Positions 11,981-25,557 of a stretch of 64,000 nucleotides of DNA are shown one piece after another. The stretch is from Kingdonia uniflora (Eukaryota; Streptophyta; Magnoliopsida; Ranunculales; Circaeasteraceae). A model generated the notes under the pieces. It was not told where the DNA came from. It made no database searches and saw only the letters and a list, made by a program, of their open reading frames with translations. The stretch is taken from positions 990,001 through 1,054,000 of the forward strand of contig JACGCM010000655.1 in the NCBI GenBank assembly GCA_014058105.1, in the 5' to 3' direction. The translations under genes were made by a program, and so were the position numbers. Position 1 is the first letter of the stretch. Each line of letters opens with the position of its first letter.

Positions 11981-13263
11981 TTAGTAGTTTGGAAAACACC
12001 TACGTCTTTAACTCTTATTTCACTCTGGTGGCCGTAATGTATATTTTAGGCAACTCAACCTTCGGCGTACGCAAGTTCTCATTTTTTCCACCGCTAAACT
12101 ACTCCGCGTACGTAAGTGTTCTTTTTGGCGTACGCAAGTCAACCGGCGCCCAAACTACCGGCTTGGTGATTACCGCCAGTAAACCTTGGGGTTTGGTTAG
12201 CTATCAAAGTGCTCCTTAGACATTACTTGCCTAAAACGAGACTGGCACTAGACCAAGGCTTTTCCATTACCACCCGAGCAAAGCAAGGGCAGCAGGCGAG
12301 AGAAGCACTTCGGACTTGCGTACGGTGATGATAGATCTCTAAAGGTGTCTGGGTAAGGCTACCACAGCAAGACAGGAAGGACTCCATGAAAGAGTCTACG
12401 GGATGACGGAAAAGAAGAAGGCGCTAGTGCCAAGATCCAACATAGCCGGGGACCGAGCAAGGATGACTATCCATTGCGTACTGACTATCCATTGCATACT
12501 GCCTACCCATCGCGTACTGTGAGTGGCTGAACTCCATAGAATGACATTCCTCCCTATAGTGGTGTTTCAAAAAAGCCTAGCCAGACGATAGAACGATAGA
12601 ATAAGAAGAGCGTAAAGCATATAGCCAGACGATACAAGGATCCTAAGAAGAGCATAAGGGTGCGAGATCATTTAAGAAAAGGAGTCTTACCAGTCTCACA
12701 GAGGCACCCGAAAGCCCACCGAAAGAAGTAGGAAAAAACACGAGTCTCCGTACGCCTTTCCCATTTTGACTTCAAGAAGAGCATCGCGGGTCTCCGTACG
12801 CAAGTAAACCTTTCCCATTTTGACTTCAGCTAGTGGACGCTTTAGACATGTGAACGGAGCTACTACAGCAACGACTTCCTCCCTAGTTGTTATTTTGTAG
12901 GGAAAAGTGGGAGTTTCAAAAAAGGAGCTGATATAAGACTCCTTAGTTGGCGCAGAAAAAAGGAATAAATCATCGCTGAATCTTCGTACGCAAGTTCAGC
13001 GATCAGTCTCTTTGGAAGTTGCAGAAAGGTAGCGGTGAGTCTCTCTTTGGAAGTTGCCGAAAGAAAGCAATCATCACTACGGAAACGGTGAGTCTCTCTT
13101 TGGAAGTTGCAGAAAGGTAGCCGGAGTGAAATAAGAGAAGGGAGCGGTCAGTCTCTAGCCAAAGGAAGCGGTCAGTCTCTCTTTGGAAGTTGCACAGGGC
13201 CCTGAGCCAGACCTGCCCCAAGCCCATTTCACCGTACGCAAGTTGTCCTAGGGTTTTAAATAG

Positions 13264-13388
13264 CTCTAACAGAACCTTACTGATGGCCGTAATGTATATT
13301 TTAGGCAACTTCCTCTAGTGAAACGAAGCTCTAACAGAACCTTACTGATGGCCGTAATGTATATTTGTAGTTTAGGCAACTTCCTCCT
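13264..13388. repeat. Tandem pair differing by a GTAGTTT insertion
   Basis: AGCTCTAACAGAACCTTACT-GATGGCCGTAATGTATATTT occurs twice and is followed by AGGCAACTTCCTC. Copy one reads TATATTTTAGGCAAC, copy two TATATTTGTAGTTTAGGCAAC. The second has a clean 7-bp gain equal to module C. Confidence 0.9.
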
Positions 13389-14999
13389 CCTATGTCTCCA
13401 ACTCAAGCATTCTCTTCGGCCTGTGAATGAAGCTCTCATAGATCAAGATGCTTTTGAGCGGCTGGTTGTGAATCGGTATATGGATAGAGATTCTTACTCT
13501 AAAAAAACTCCAGTTGGAAAACGCTAAGGATCCTTGATCTCTTCTCCTTTTGGTTTTGGGGACTGCTACTCCTTTCGTGCCACTAGTATAGAGGAAGTTG
13601 GAGTCGCTAGTATAGAGGAAAAGTTGGGAATGGGAGAAGCATCAGTGAAGGGCTTTAAATAGGAGAGTCTCCTTTCCCCGTACGCAAGTTATCATAAATC
13701 CCCGTACGCAAGTTATCATAAATCCCCGTACGCAAGTCGTTCTCAATGGCGCTAATGAGAATGCCTCTTCTTGATGGAACTCACTTCCTTGCTTGGGCGG
13801 AGTCTCCTTTCCCCGGCCTCCCCCCTCGTTCTCACTTCCTTGCTTGGTGGGTCTAGTCTCCCCGGAAAAAAACCCTCGGTCTCACTTCCTTGCGTGGGCT
13901 TATCCTTAATGCCGCTAAACCGTTTGAGAAAGCCTCCTCTTGATTGAAAATGAAAAGGCATTGACGCTGGCCTAAAAGGTTGAGAAAGCCTCCTCTTGAT
14001 TGAAAAGACATTTCAATCACTTGCGTACGTCGAAGCTTAGCCAAACAAGCACTCCCCTATTTCTTCTTAGTGGACCCCTCTGAGGTCTATAGGCTTTAAA
14101 AAGGAGCCGAGGCGCTATAGTGATCGTCCCGAGGTCTAACTGTTAGCCGCAAGAAGGAATCCTGAGCCTAGGTCGCTAGCTCCGAGGTCTATAGCTAGCT
14201 GGGGCCGATCACTATAGACTATAGCCCTCGTTTTTAACCAAGGTCAGCGAAAGGTTTCCTAGAAAGTCTTTCTTGCTTCTAAACTACCTTGAGACCTCGG
14301 CTATTTCTTGCTCGGCGATTTCTTGCTCGGCTGGGCCAATCACTATAGCTCCTTTTTTTGAGAGACACTATAGACCTCGAGACCTCGGCAAAAAGCTGGC
14401 GAAAGAAAAGTGTCTTTCAAACTACGCTGTGAACTATAGTTCTATAGGTCGCGGGTCTCGTCCGACCAGCCTATAGACCTTGAAGGGGTTACGGGATCTC
14501 GGGCGATCTCGGCATCCGGGGATCTCGGCCGGCCTCGGCGGTGCTATAGGTTTCAGGGGATGGGGATCCTTTTCCCATAGTTGCTTGGTGACTTGTCTCT
14601 AGCTTTTTATCTACGCAACAATCCTATAGGCGCATGACTATGAAAGAGTAGCATTTGGCTATGTATGAAAGAGAGTCGCATTTGGCTATGGTGGTATTTT
14701 TGAGTCTGTGCAAGGAGATCTCCGGGAAAGAGTAGCATTTGGCTATGGAAGAGTAGCGTTTGGTCCTAGTGGTAGTGGGTAGTGTACCTCAAAGGATTTT
14801 TCAACCCCTAAACTACTAAAGCCTTGTACCTTTCATTAGCTAGCTACCTCGGCTGGGCCAATAACTATAGCTATAGCTCCTCGGGCTCATAACCCCTGGC
14901 TCAGACTCTTATTTAACGTACGCAAGTCCTAAACTACTAAAGCCTGTTTCTGAGCTATTTGAAAGCCTCTTTTCCATATTCGCGCTTTATGAAAAACAC

Positions 15000-17900
15000 C
15001 TTCGTCTTTTTATCCACAACTACTAACTCGCGCCTTTCTTTTGCTTTTGTTAAAAAATGGCTCTTTTCTTTGTAGTTTACCGGCTTCCAAACTACGCACT
15101 TTGCTTTTTCTCGGATTTCTTGCTGTTATATATAAAGAAAAGTGTCTTTCAAACTACGCTGAACCAATCGCATAGAGCGGCCAGGAGCCAGAGGTGGAGT
15201 TAGAACCAGAGGTGGACACTAGAGGTGGACACTAATAAATGATAGCTCAAAGAGCTAAAGACTGATAGGTCACATTCTAGGTCTGTGTTTGTGTTTGTGT
15301 TTTGGACCTAATCTCGGACTGGGAGTGATTCTGGCTTCTCGTCTCTACTTCGGATGGTCTAGTACAGGGCATCGTGGCGAAAAAAGTTGATCAACCTATA
15401 CTTGCGTACGGCAAAAGTGACTATTTTTCGTACGCAAGTTTCAAAGATTTCAACAAAAACCATAGCCAAGCTCAAAAATATACATTACGTTGATTCAACC
15501 TATACTTGCGTACGGCGAAAGTCACTAACCTCGTTTTCCCGTACGCAAGACGGTGGATAAGAGCGTCATCAAAAAAATATACATTACGCTCAAAAATATA
15601 CATTACGTTGATTCAACCTATACTTGCGTACGGCCAAAACCCACTCGCCCAACTTTTATTTTCCTAAACTACGGTCCAACACAAACACACTCCTAAACTA
15701 CAAAGAAAGTCGTATTTTTTTTGTGGAGTTAAGCAGTAGTTTAGGGGAGAACCCACCTCCAAAACACAAACACACACATCCCTAGGTTAAAAAAGAGTAG
15801 TTTAGAACTTGCGTACGCCAACCCTTCTCTCCCAACCTAATAGAATAGAAACTAGAGAGTAGTTTAGAAGGCCCCACCTCAGAGCGCACTCATCGCTCAT
15901 AGGCTAGGTTTTCGGCCTTGTCCTTAATTTACCCATTTCTCTAGGCTAGGTTTCTCTAGGCTAGGTTTTCGGCACTGGTTTCGTTTTTTTTCAAGGCAGC
16001 AGTGTGTGCTAAGTAGTTTGGAGGCGACGACGGAGGATCCTTCCAAACTACTTTCTAGTGGTCATTCCTTCCACGAAGTAGTCTGAATTAGGCCTGTTTC
16101 AGGTGTTGGGTTATCGCCTATTTTCGCTCGCTAGTAGTTAAGGGCTCTTTTTCTAGCTTTTTTCCATCGCGTTTTTGCACCCCTCGCTTTTATTTGGTCT
16201 TTTTTCATCCATCGCTAACTACAACTACTTTTGCTATCCATCTTTCCTTAGGCGAGTGAAGAAAGCCGCTAGTGAGTTTCGACACTTGCCACTACGACCT
16301 TTTCTGCCCCTAAAACCACTCAATAAGCCACATATAAAATATACATTACGCGCAAAAATATACATTACGTTGATTCGACCCATAGTTTCAAAAAAACCCA
16401 CTCGCCGTACGCAAGTCTAAACTACTTTTCCTTTGACCGCAGCTAGCGACTGTTATTTTTCTCAAGGATCCTAGGCATTAGTCCTTTATTACTGTGATTC
16501 TTTCAAACTTGCGTACGGCGACGGCGAGACTGGGAACAAGGCGACAACAAGACTTCAAAGTTTCACTGCGTCACTTGCGTACGTAGAAAAGAACAAGGCA
16601 GCAGTGTTTTGGACTTGCGTACGGCGAAGGCTTTTCAAAGGTTTAGTTGGTCTTAAAATAAAAAACACCACGCTTTCTAACTACTAAAGCCCTGCCCCTA
16701 AACTACAAACTACTAAACCACCTCTTTAAACTTACGTACGGCTACCTAGTGAGACACGGTCATACGACACTTTTAGGTCTATTCACAAACGGGCTACTCG
16801 GCAGTGGCATTGTAGTCTACCCTCGCCTTACTTGGTCATAAATCACTCAATCTCTATAGACCTAACAGGTGTCACAACCGGTCTATTCACAACAGAGGGC
16901 TTATCGGCAGGATCCTTGGCGAGTCCTCCTTCTCCTACTACCAACTGCTACCGTGGGCTTACTACTACCAACTGCTACCGTGGGCTTACTACCCCCTACT
17001 GCTACCGTGGGCTCAAGATAGGCTTTCTTCATGCACATCCAAAAGAAAAAAAAAAGCTGCAAAAACTTCAGTCAAACGAAAAGCAACTCGAACTCGAATT
17101 CAGAAGAGTTTGCTCTAAGCCCTAAGTAGTTTAGGACCACGCCTCTAACTACTCCATGGCAGTCCAGCAGATATAGCCTTTCTCCCTTTTCCAATCCCTT
17201 TTTAAACAAACCTTTCCTAGCCTTTCTCCCTTTTCCAACGTCAAATCGCGGTTTTTTTTTAGAAAGTATAGTTTTCAAAAGAAGACAAGGACTTTAAATA
17301 GAAGACGAGGTGGTAGCCGATAGGTGAAAAGGTCCTGTCAAAGAATTCTTTCATTCTCGTCTTGAGCTGTACCACGTCCCTAGTCCTCATGCAAGGTAAG
17401 AGCGTCGTCTAGGGTCTTTTCCACAACTCCGAATTCTTTCGTTCTCGTCTTGAGCTGTACCACGCCTCTAGTCCTCTTGCAAGTAGGAGCCACATGGAAT
17501 AGGGCTTTAAATAGAAGACGACTTGCGTACGGTGTGGGTTGAATGGAGCGCTTTTGAAATAGACATTACGACGAAAGTTACCTCGTTTTTTTTACCAGCG
17601 TAGTTTAGAAAGCAAGAGGTTTCACACAGTAGCCCCTTTAGCAGGTCAAAGCCAAAACAGGGTTTTTTCCACGTACGCAAGTTAGCGCGCTTGGTTGGCC
17701 AGCGCAAATGAGTTGAATAGAAGAAGTGAACCGCGCTACGCCTACTACTACCTACTACGTATAGGTAAAGAATCCCATTTAGCGCTTTTGAACTTGCGTA
17801 CGACGAAAGTAACCAGTGTAAAGAATCCCATTTAGCGCTTTTGAACTTGCGTACGACGAAAGTAAGCAGTTTTCATTTTATTTACTTAGCACTAGAAAGC

Positions 17901-20900
17901 TATGGGTTTTGGTCCCCAGCTTTTTAGTCTCACTATGGGCCTTTGAGCGCGCCACTTGCGTACGTCGAAATGAGTTTCTAGCATATCGCGGGCTTTTCTT
18001 TATACGCAGGTTTTTCATTAGTATAGTGGCAAACACATAGGTCCTGGCTTTTCTTTTGACTTCTCGTTGCCCCTATTTTGATCAGGAGTCAAAAGAAAAG
18101 CAAAGACCTTTGCTACATGGTCAAGGGGATGGGGATCCGCAGCTGGACCAACCAACTCGTAACTTACTTCAAGAGCGTCGTTCTCACCGTACGCAAGTTC
18201 GGTTCCTTCCGACGTTACCTTTGCTACATGGTCAATGGGATGGGTTTTTTTAGGACCAACCAACTCGTCACTGTGACTTCAGAGCTTCACCGTACGCAAG
18301 TTCGGTTCCTTCCGCCGTATAGGCCGTCCAGGCTAGGCATTTCTAAGACCTAAGCAAGAAAACCACCCCGGCCCTATCTAAGAAAGAAAGCACAAGCTAC
18401 GCAGTAGCGCCTTAAAAAACACTAGTTCCATTCGTTATGAAAAGACAGTACCTCTTTTCTTCTGTTAAAACACGGGCCTTCGCACAGTTGGAACTTATCT
18501 GAAATCAGAATAGCAGCTCGGAACCCACAGGAGAAGCGGCACCCTAATGGCATCCCGGACGGTAACTTTCTTTTGAGGTCTATATTGAGCATGTACATCT
18601 TAGATTCTCTCTATAGATAGATGAGATCCAAGACGCCCCTTAGGTCCTTCCTTCGCTATCTCTTCCCGAGCGTGTCCACTTTTGAAAGTAGCAAGTTCTA
18701 ACTCCCACCTCTTCTTGTAGTTTAGGGGCCTCCGTCGTGTCCAATGAGTTTGCTCAATACCTTATCCACCTTTCACTCACGCCTCTAAACTACTCCAAAC
18801 TACAAACTACAATGCCTTCTTTTAAAGGCTACTCCAAACTACAAACTACAATGCCTTCTTTTAAAGGCTACTCTTTAATGCTTAAAGCTAGCTCAATCTG
18901 CTTGTCTTGTCTCTTAACTCTTTTTAAACCCTAAAAAAAGCTGCTCTGGTGAAGAGAGCGCCCTAAACTACAACTACTCTTGCTCCTAACTCTAACTCAA
19001 TACCTTATTTTGCTACCTTGCATTCCCGAGTCCCTCTTACTAGATAAGTAACTCCTTTCTGCTTCTATCAGCGGTACGTGCCCTCCCGTTTTTATCATCC
19101 GTCAGTGCTACCAGGGTTTTTTGCAACGTTCTCCACTTCTAATAAGCCATAGGAACTTCATGAGTAAGGCGGTGTTCACAGGGCATTTGCTACCTAGCCC
19201 ACAACACATTCCAAGGATCCTAGAAAGAATAGAATAGAAGGATCCTAAACTACGGCGAATAGCATAGAGATAGCGAGAAGAAGGCCGCTCTTTTCCTTTC
19301 CTTTCCTTTGGAGGCTTTAAAAAGGAGTCAGATATATATAAGGAGGTGCTTAAGGGTTAGGTAGCTCTTGCTAAAGCTACAAGAACGCTAAGGATAGTAT
19401 TGAGTTAGTAGTTTAGCGCTATCTGCGTGGAATAACTCCTAGGTTCAGGTGGAGCAGTTTAGACTTGCGTACGCTAAAAGAAAGCCAAGGATCCTTTGAG
19501 TGAAATAAGAGTTTTGAGTGAAATAAGAGTTTAAACTTGCGTACGCCGAAGGTAGCTTTTTTGTAGTGGGGAAAAGACCTTAGGTAGTTTAGGATCCTAA
19601 AACACGATCATTGGTAGGATCCTAAACTACGAGCCAGCGCTAAGTAGTTAGAGGCTGAGTTTGGTTTTTTTAACTAAAGAAAGGCGCGACTTGCGTACGT
19701 TCAAAGGTAGTGGTAATGTTTATAGAGAGCCATCGACGGACTTGCGTACGTTTAAAAATATACATTACGGGTTAAAGGAAATAAGCAAGAAACTTGCGTA
19801 CGAAAAGAGCTAACTTGAAAAAAGTAGTTTAGCGGTGGAAAAGCTAGTTTAAAAGAGTCACTTGCGTACGACGAAACTGAAAGCTTTGCCTACCCTTTAG
19901 TGGCTTTTGTTTTTTTTTGTAGTTTGGACGCTTTTTCGCAGCTAACTAACCACTAGCTTTTCATTAGGGGGTGCGGTCGCCATTCTCCTCGTGCCACAGA
20001 GTCAACCTCTCAATTCAACTACGACTTTCTAGCTCAGATACCTTGTTGAAGTCACTAGTGCCAGCACTTTTCTTTAAGGACCCTCTAAACTACGCTACTT
20101 GTTGCTACTTGAAACTTACGTACGGCTTCCAAACTACCTTTTTACTACGCTATTATAAAGACAAAATAGGATCCTAAACTACCTCACGCTTTTTTTGAAA
20201 GCCCTCAGCTTCGCGTTAGCAACTAAGGCCTTTCATAGACTTAGAAAAAACTAGCCGCGATCTCCAACTGCTAGAGAGAGCAGGGCTTATCCTTATTCCA
20301 GTCTTCTAGCCTTTCCCTTTTGACTAGCAGTCTTTTTTTTTCTACTTGCGTACAAAGAAAGTAGCGGGTTGAAAGAGCTCCAGGTGAGAGATCTCCTTTT
20401 AAAGGCTCATGAGTCAGTACTTACATCAAGAAAACGTGGTCGAACCTATAGTGCTATAGAGCCGAAGTGAAGTGATTATGGACGAGGCGCTTTCTAAACT
20501 ACACACCCGAGTCAACGAATGAAAACATGGACGAGGCGCTTTCTAACTACTAGCCCCGGCGAAGACGCATGACTTGCACTTGCGTACGAAGAAAGACAGC
20601 TTTTTAGGGACCAGGGGGGAGGGGGGGACCGCGCATCGCCCTAAGGAAAAAGAGACCCAACTAGCAAGGACTCTTTCTGAGCGCCAACCTAGTAGCGTCA
20701 GCGTCTCCTAAGCTGCTAAACTAAACCCTCTTGGCGTCTATAGAGGTGAACGAGTTCCTAGACTCGCTTGATAGCTAAAAGAGCCCCTACTCCTATAGAC
20801 ATGACTTGTGACGGATGAAAGGAACGCTTTTGACTCGGCTTCCGTGTGTTTGCCATTGATGAAAGGATTTGGTCAACGCTTTGCTTCGAAGTAGGGTAAG

Positions 20901-20999
20901 GCCAGGTCTACCTCACAACAGCTTGTTAAAAATCACACTATAGAGACGCCACTCCAAAATCTGACGCACTACTCGCCTATACAGCCGCAGGACGAAACC
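15000..20999. other. Spacer with many A, B and C modules
   Basis: Several copies of GATTCAACCTATACTTGCGT-ACGG with B modules lie at 15380-15630 and recur at 16340, 21735 and 61079. Also present: a three-copy array of CTGCTACCGTGGGCTTACTA at 16935-17012, a 51-bp pair at 17765-17815/17818-17868, and two ~75-bp blocks with CTTTGCTACATGGTCAA at 18108 and 18220. No gene recognised. Confidence 0.6.
17765..17868. repeat. 51-bp tandem pair carrying module A
   Basis: GTAAAGAATCCCATTTAGCG-CTTTTGAACTTGCGTACG plus ACGAAAGTAA, repeated with a 2-bp gap. Both copies hold module A at the same place, so it was present before duplication. Confidence 0.88.
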
Positions 21000-23900
21000 T
21001 AAGGATCCTTGCGTGCTTCGCCTTGCATTTTCCTACCCCCTCAAAACCTGGCTACTATACCTACTCTTTTTTTAGCGCAATGCAACTTCTTTTTTTTACA
21101 TCGACATAGGTAAAACGGAGCAATGCAACTTCACTGACAATAGGCCTACTATAGCTTATCTTATTTTACTCTTATCTTCCTCGACTACTAGACACCTAGC
21201 TAGGATCCTTCAACAAAAAAAAAGAGAGAAGTGGAGGATTCCCTGAAGCGTAGTGGGTTTCTTGATTAAGAAGATGATGAGCTAGGAGTCTATTCGTTAG
21301 GTCTAAACGTGGGCGCCTTGGCTCTTTCAAAAACAACGCAAAGGACGGCGCGCAAATCGAGTGACGCTAGCCCCAACTATTTCTAAACCCGAGCCAACCA
21401 TCTCTCATACCGGTCGTAGTTGACTAAACGTTGACTAAACAATGAACGAAGAGCGTTAAAGAGGAAAAGAAGTAGGCTATCCTGGGGTAAATAGGTCCAA
21501 ATCTCAATCTCATAGAGGCCTGGGTGTAGCGGCGATGTCTCTATGTCGAAGGCTGAAGAGTTGCATTGCTTTTTTTGGCGGGGTGACCAGAGTGACAAAA
21601 GCAAAACCTTTTCACTCCCTTTTTGTTTGTCTATCTTCGAAGAATCGCGCGAACGCTCGTGTCTATTAACCTCGTTTTCCCGTACGCAAGTCCCAGAGAC
21701 GATAGCCAAAATATACATTACGCTCAAAACTTGCGTACGTTGATTCAACCTATACTTGCGTACGGCGAAAGTCACTAACCGATTATCCTAAACTACGGTC
21801 TTTTAAAACAAGATATTCCAACGCGCAACCTCACTGCACCGGCAATCAATCCCTCTCTTGTTCACCGACACGCAGCTAGCAACGAGCGCCCCTAACAGAT
21901 TCACCGACACGCAGCTAGCAAAGAGCGCCCCTAACAGAGCAGCGTACCTATTAGAACTAGAGCGCAAGAAGGATCCTAGGTAGGATCCTTGAGCTAGCGA
22001 TAGTTGCTGCTTTAAAAACAAGTGGGTGAACCAAATAGAAGGATCCTAGGCGTAGGTAGCTTGCTACGCTAGTGGTGCTAAAGCCGGAGGCTGGGCTAAA
22101 GCAAAGAAGGTGGAGTTGCCTAAAATATACATTACGGCTACGAGAGGAGCTAAGTGCTATAAGGGCAAGAGTCGTTTTTAAAAATAGAAGACGAGGATCC
22201 GGAAAAGAGCTTTTTAAAGACGGAGTTTCAAACTTGCGTACGGGGAACGGAGGCGTGGATTAGGGGTGGAAAAGAGGAGCCTTTAAAGAGACTTGCGTAC
22301 GTTTAAAAGAGCTAGGAGCGTCACTTGCGTACTTTTTGTTGAAAGTGGAAGTCCGGACAGGTGGCTGCTCTTAGGCCGGAGAGCGCGTAAGGTGCATTAT
22401 AGTAGTTTAGAAGTCGCATCTATGAGTTATGCTTTAGGACATAGCGCCTTTGGATTGGAATTGGAATCTATGAGTTATGCTTTAGGACATAGCGCCTTTG
22501 GGTTGGAATCTACTAGAAAGATCAAGAAGTGCAAAATCATCAAATAGCCTATTCATTTGCCATCGCCTATTCACTTGCCCCTATTCATTTGCCAAAGAGT
22601 CCATCCGCAACTCTTTCTATGATCGCAGTGTCAAAGCCTTCTGATGCACCGTTTACTCCCAAGCACCGTGTTTACTCCTTTTAGAGAAGCCTTCTGAGTA
22701 TGTTCTGTTAGGAGAAGCGCATTGAATCAGCTTCCTAAACTACTTTTAGAGGATAGGTGATCACTTGCGTACGGTGTCCCCGGACCGTAGAATCATGTAG
22801 CGGGATTGGAAATGTCTCTAGCTTGGTCTTTTTAAGGGAAAGTCAGAGAAGGTAGTAGTTGTTTTTTTACCAGGGAAGGTAGGGCGGGAAGGGAAGATCC
22901 TTAGGTGCTATTGGAATCTATGAGTTAACTCTTTGGACATAGCGCCCTTGGGTTGAGGTTGTCGAGGAGGAGCTAGAGCGGAATAAGAAGAGAAGACGAT
23001 GCTACAGGACGAATTCACGTGCTTTCGCCGTAAGGTGGAGTTAGAACCGAAGGTGTTTTCCAAACTACTAAAGCGCCAGAGGTGTGAGTGAAAGTCTTCG
23101 CGTGGCTTTCACTTTCTTGGCCTTGATTGAGATCGCAGCTACTGAATAGTGATATCCCTATGGGAAAATGTGGCTCTTTGATACCTTGGAAGTGGGGACT
23201 ACCTCACAGCATAATCAACCACTTCAGACCTCTACTTCTTAGCTTAGCATCGTTGACATTCACGGTGGTCTTTTCCGTCACTCAGATGGGGCACAGGCAG
23301 GCCTCCTAACCAACTACCGCTTTGGATAGGCTCAAACACTAGTCCCTTCGCCCCAGCAAGAAACCAAGGGCACTTGGGAAGGATCCTAGTAAGAGTGGTA
23401 GGTATCCGGAGGTGTGCGTCAAAAGCCGGAGGTGGAGCGGGCTTTAAATAGAACTTGCGTACGTTTAAAAGGGTAGCCTTTGAGTTCTTGAACGCAGAGG
23501 TGTTTTCCAAACTACTAAAGCGCGAGTCGGAGCTATTTCTTTAATGCACCGTACTCTTATCTCACAGCTAATTATAGATATCTCGCAGCTAATGATAGAG
23601 ATCTGGCCCAACCTACTGGAGTTCATGACGCCTCGACCTTTGGTCTCTTTCCAGCACCTAAACTCTTTTTGAAAAAGCAATACGTGAAGAAAGTAGTTGT
23701 AGTTTAGGGGTCATATTGGTTTTAGCTTCAATCGACGGGAACCTCTTATCTTTTTGCGAAAAGACGAAGGATCCTTGCTCTTATTTAACTCATCTCACTG
23801 CTTGTTTTTAAAGCTTAGGAAATCCGCTTAGTCCATCTATAGCTATAGACAAAAGAAATCTTGCTTTAGCGAAATATTGCTGTCTTTGCTTTGTTGCTGC

Positions 23901-24917
23901 TAAGGTAGTGCATGGGAAATGCTGGAGATTTCTGGATTTTGGTGAATGACTTGCGTACGGCGATAGCTAACTTGCGTACGCTGAAGTTTCTTATTTTGAT
24001 CACCAACTCATCGACCGAACCGCCTAGGCTGGGAAATCTTTGAAACTTGCGTACGAAAAAGAGTGACTTTTCGCCTATTTGAATAGAATAAGGGTGGTGA
24101 CCTTGACTTTTCACGAGGATCCTTCTTAGATAGTGGCTATCTAATAGTAAGCCGAAGGTGTGGGCAGTAGTTTAGGGTGCTTAAAAAGTGAAAGTAGTTT
24201 AGAGCGTACGCAAGTTTCAAAAAAAAAAGCCAGAAGGTAGTTTAGCAACAGAATAGGTTCAGGTGGAGTCTGTTAGAGCTGTTTTTTAACAGAGTTTTAA
24301 AAGGGTCAGAAGGATCCTAGCTAGAAGTAAGGTAGTTTAAAAAGAGGTGTTTTCCAAACTACTAAAGCTTTAAATAGTTGTAGGAAAAGAGGCATGGGCT
24401 AAAAGAAAGGAGCTAACTTTAAATAGATGATGGATAAGTAGTTTGGAGTAGCCTTTAAAAGAAGGCAGTTTGGAGGCTTTAAGTAGTTGTAGTTTAGGAG
24501 TCAGGAAAGCGATTCGCTGAACAATGAGGCTACCTCTTTTAAACGAGTGTTTTTTTACAAGTGCAACTAGCTTTAGCAACTCCTGGGTCTCTATCGCAAC
24601 AACTCACGAGAGAACACTGGAGAAAGAAAATCCTACAGGAAGCCCCTTGTGAATAGAGCAAGTCAATAGGTGCATAGAAAGAAAGAGAAGAGCTACGTCG
24701 GAGTTTCAAAAAAGGGGTAAGAGTTTAAAAGAGGTAGCCGGAGGTTAGAGTAAAAAGCGCCAGAGGTGGAGTTGTAGTTGCTAAAGCTTACAACTATCGG
24801 ACTTGCGTACGTTAAAAAAGGGTTAGAGTAGCGTAGCAAGTTCCCTAGCTCTAAAAAGGAAGAAAGGGTTAAAAAGAGTTAGAGTGGCGATTATATAAAA
24901 CCTTTCAAAAAACGCAG

Positions 24918-25003
24918 GTAGTTTCGTTCCGTAGTTTAGGAAGCTTTCTAAACTGTAGTTTCGGAACGAAACTACTCCTTTGTACCGTAGTGCCCACTTA
25001 GAG
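24918..25003. repeat. Diverged partner of the 47741 hairpin
   Basis: The left arm GTAGTTTCGTTCCGTAGTTT-AG and loop GAAGCTTT equal those at 47741. In the right arm, CTAAACT is followed by GTAGTTTC where the partner has AC. The tail CCTTTGTACCGTAGTGCCCA is shared. A module C unit has interrupted the inverted repeat. Confidence 0.85.
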
Positions 25004-25218
25004 GTGAACTCGTCTCTCTTTTTTGAGAGCTGTGGTATATAGATAAAGAGGTATTTTCTTCTGACTTTGTAGTTTAGGATGATGGAAAATAGGATCCTAA
25101 TCATTGGTAGGATCCTAAACTACGAGCTAGAAAGGAACCACGAAGGAAGAACGAGGGAAAGGCGAAGCAAAGTAACCACGAAGGTACAAAGGATAGTAGT
25201 TGTAGTTTGGAGGATCCT

Positions 25219-25557
25219 TAGTAGTTTAGAGTCAATTAGAGCTAGAAAGTAACCGCGAAGCAAAGTAACCACGAATTAAAGAAAAATATACATTACGCGG
25301 ATTGTAGCTTTAGCAACTACCAAAGGCGAGTAAGAAGAAGGGCACTAGTTGTTACCTTCGGTTACTACAAGTGTGCGCTAAGGTGGACTAGCGTAGCAAT
25401 TTCAAATGAAAAGGGCTATAGTAGTTTAGAGTCAATTAGAGCTAGAAAGTAACCGCGAAGCAAAGGAACCACGAAGCAAAGGAACCACGAATTAAAGAAA
25501 AATATACATTACGCGGATTGTAGTTTAGAGTCAATTAGAGCTAGAAAGGAACCACGT
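25219..25557. repeat. Repeated block with GAGTCAATTAGAGCTAGAAA
   Basis: Two long copies (25219-25305, 25421-25524) contain GTAACCGCGAAGCAAAG, ACCACGAATTAAAG and a B module, then GCGGATTGTAG. The second copy has an internal 16-bp duplication, GCAAAGGAACCACGAA. A third partial copy starts at 25521. Confidence 0.85.

Larger units (their letters stand above)
10000..14999. other. Spacer; CTATAGACCTCGG family and tandem arrays
   Basis: A regional family of GAGGTCTATAG / CTATAGACCTCGG, often with GGGGCC or GCTCC beside it, crowds 9990-10080, 14065-14530 and 14845-14890. Arrays lie at 11881-11958, 12464-12519, 13005-13195 (GTCTCTCTTTGGAAGTTGC), 13264-13388 and 13670-13739 (three CCCCGTACGCAAGT). No gene recognised. 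Confidence 0.6.

Noticed and set aside
21383..21775. 130-codon minus frame with FDIETS, like an exonuclease motif of family B DNA polymerases
   Set aside because: Only the short motif matches; no further polymerase motifs follow, and the start is built from modules A and B.
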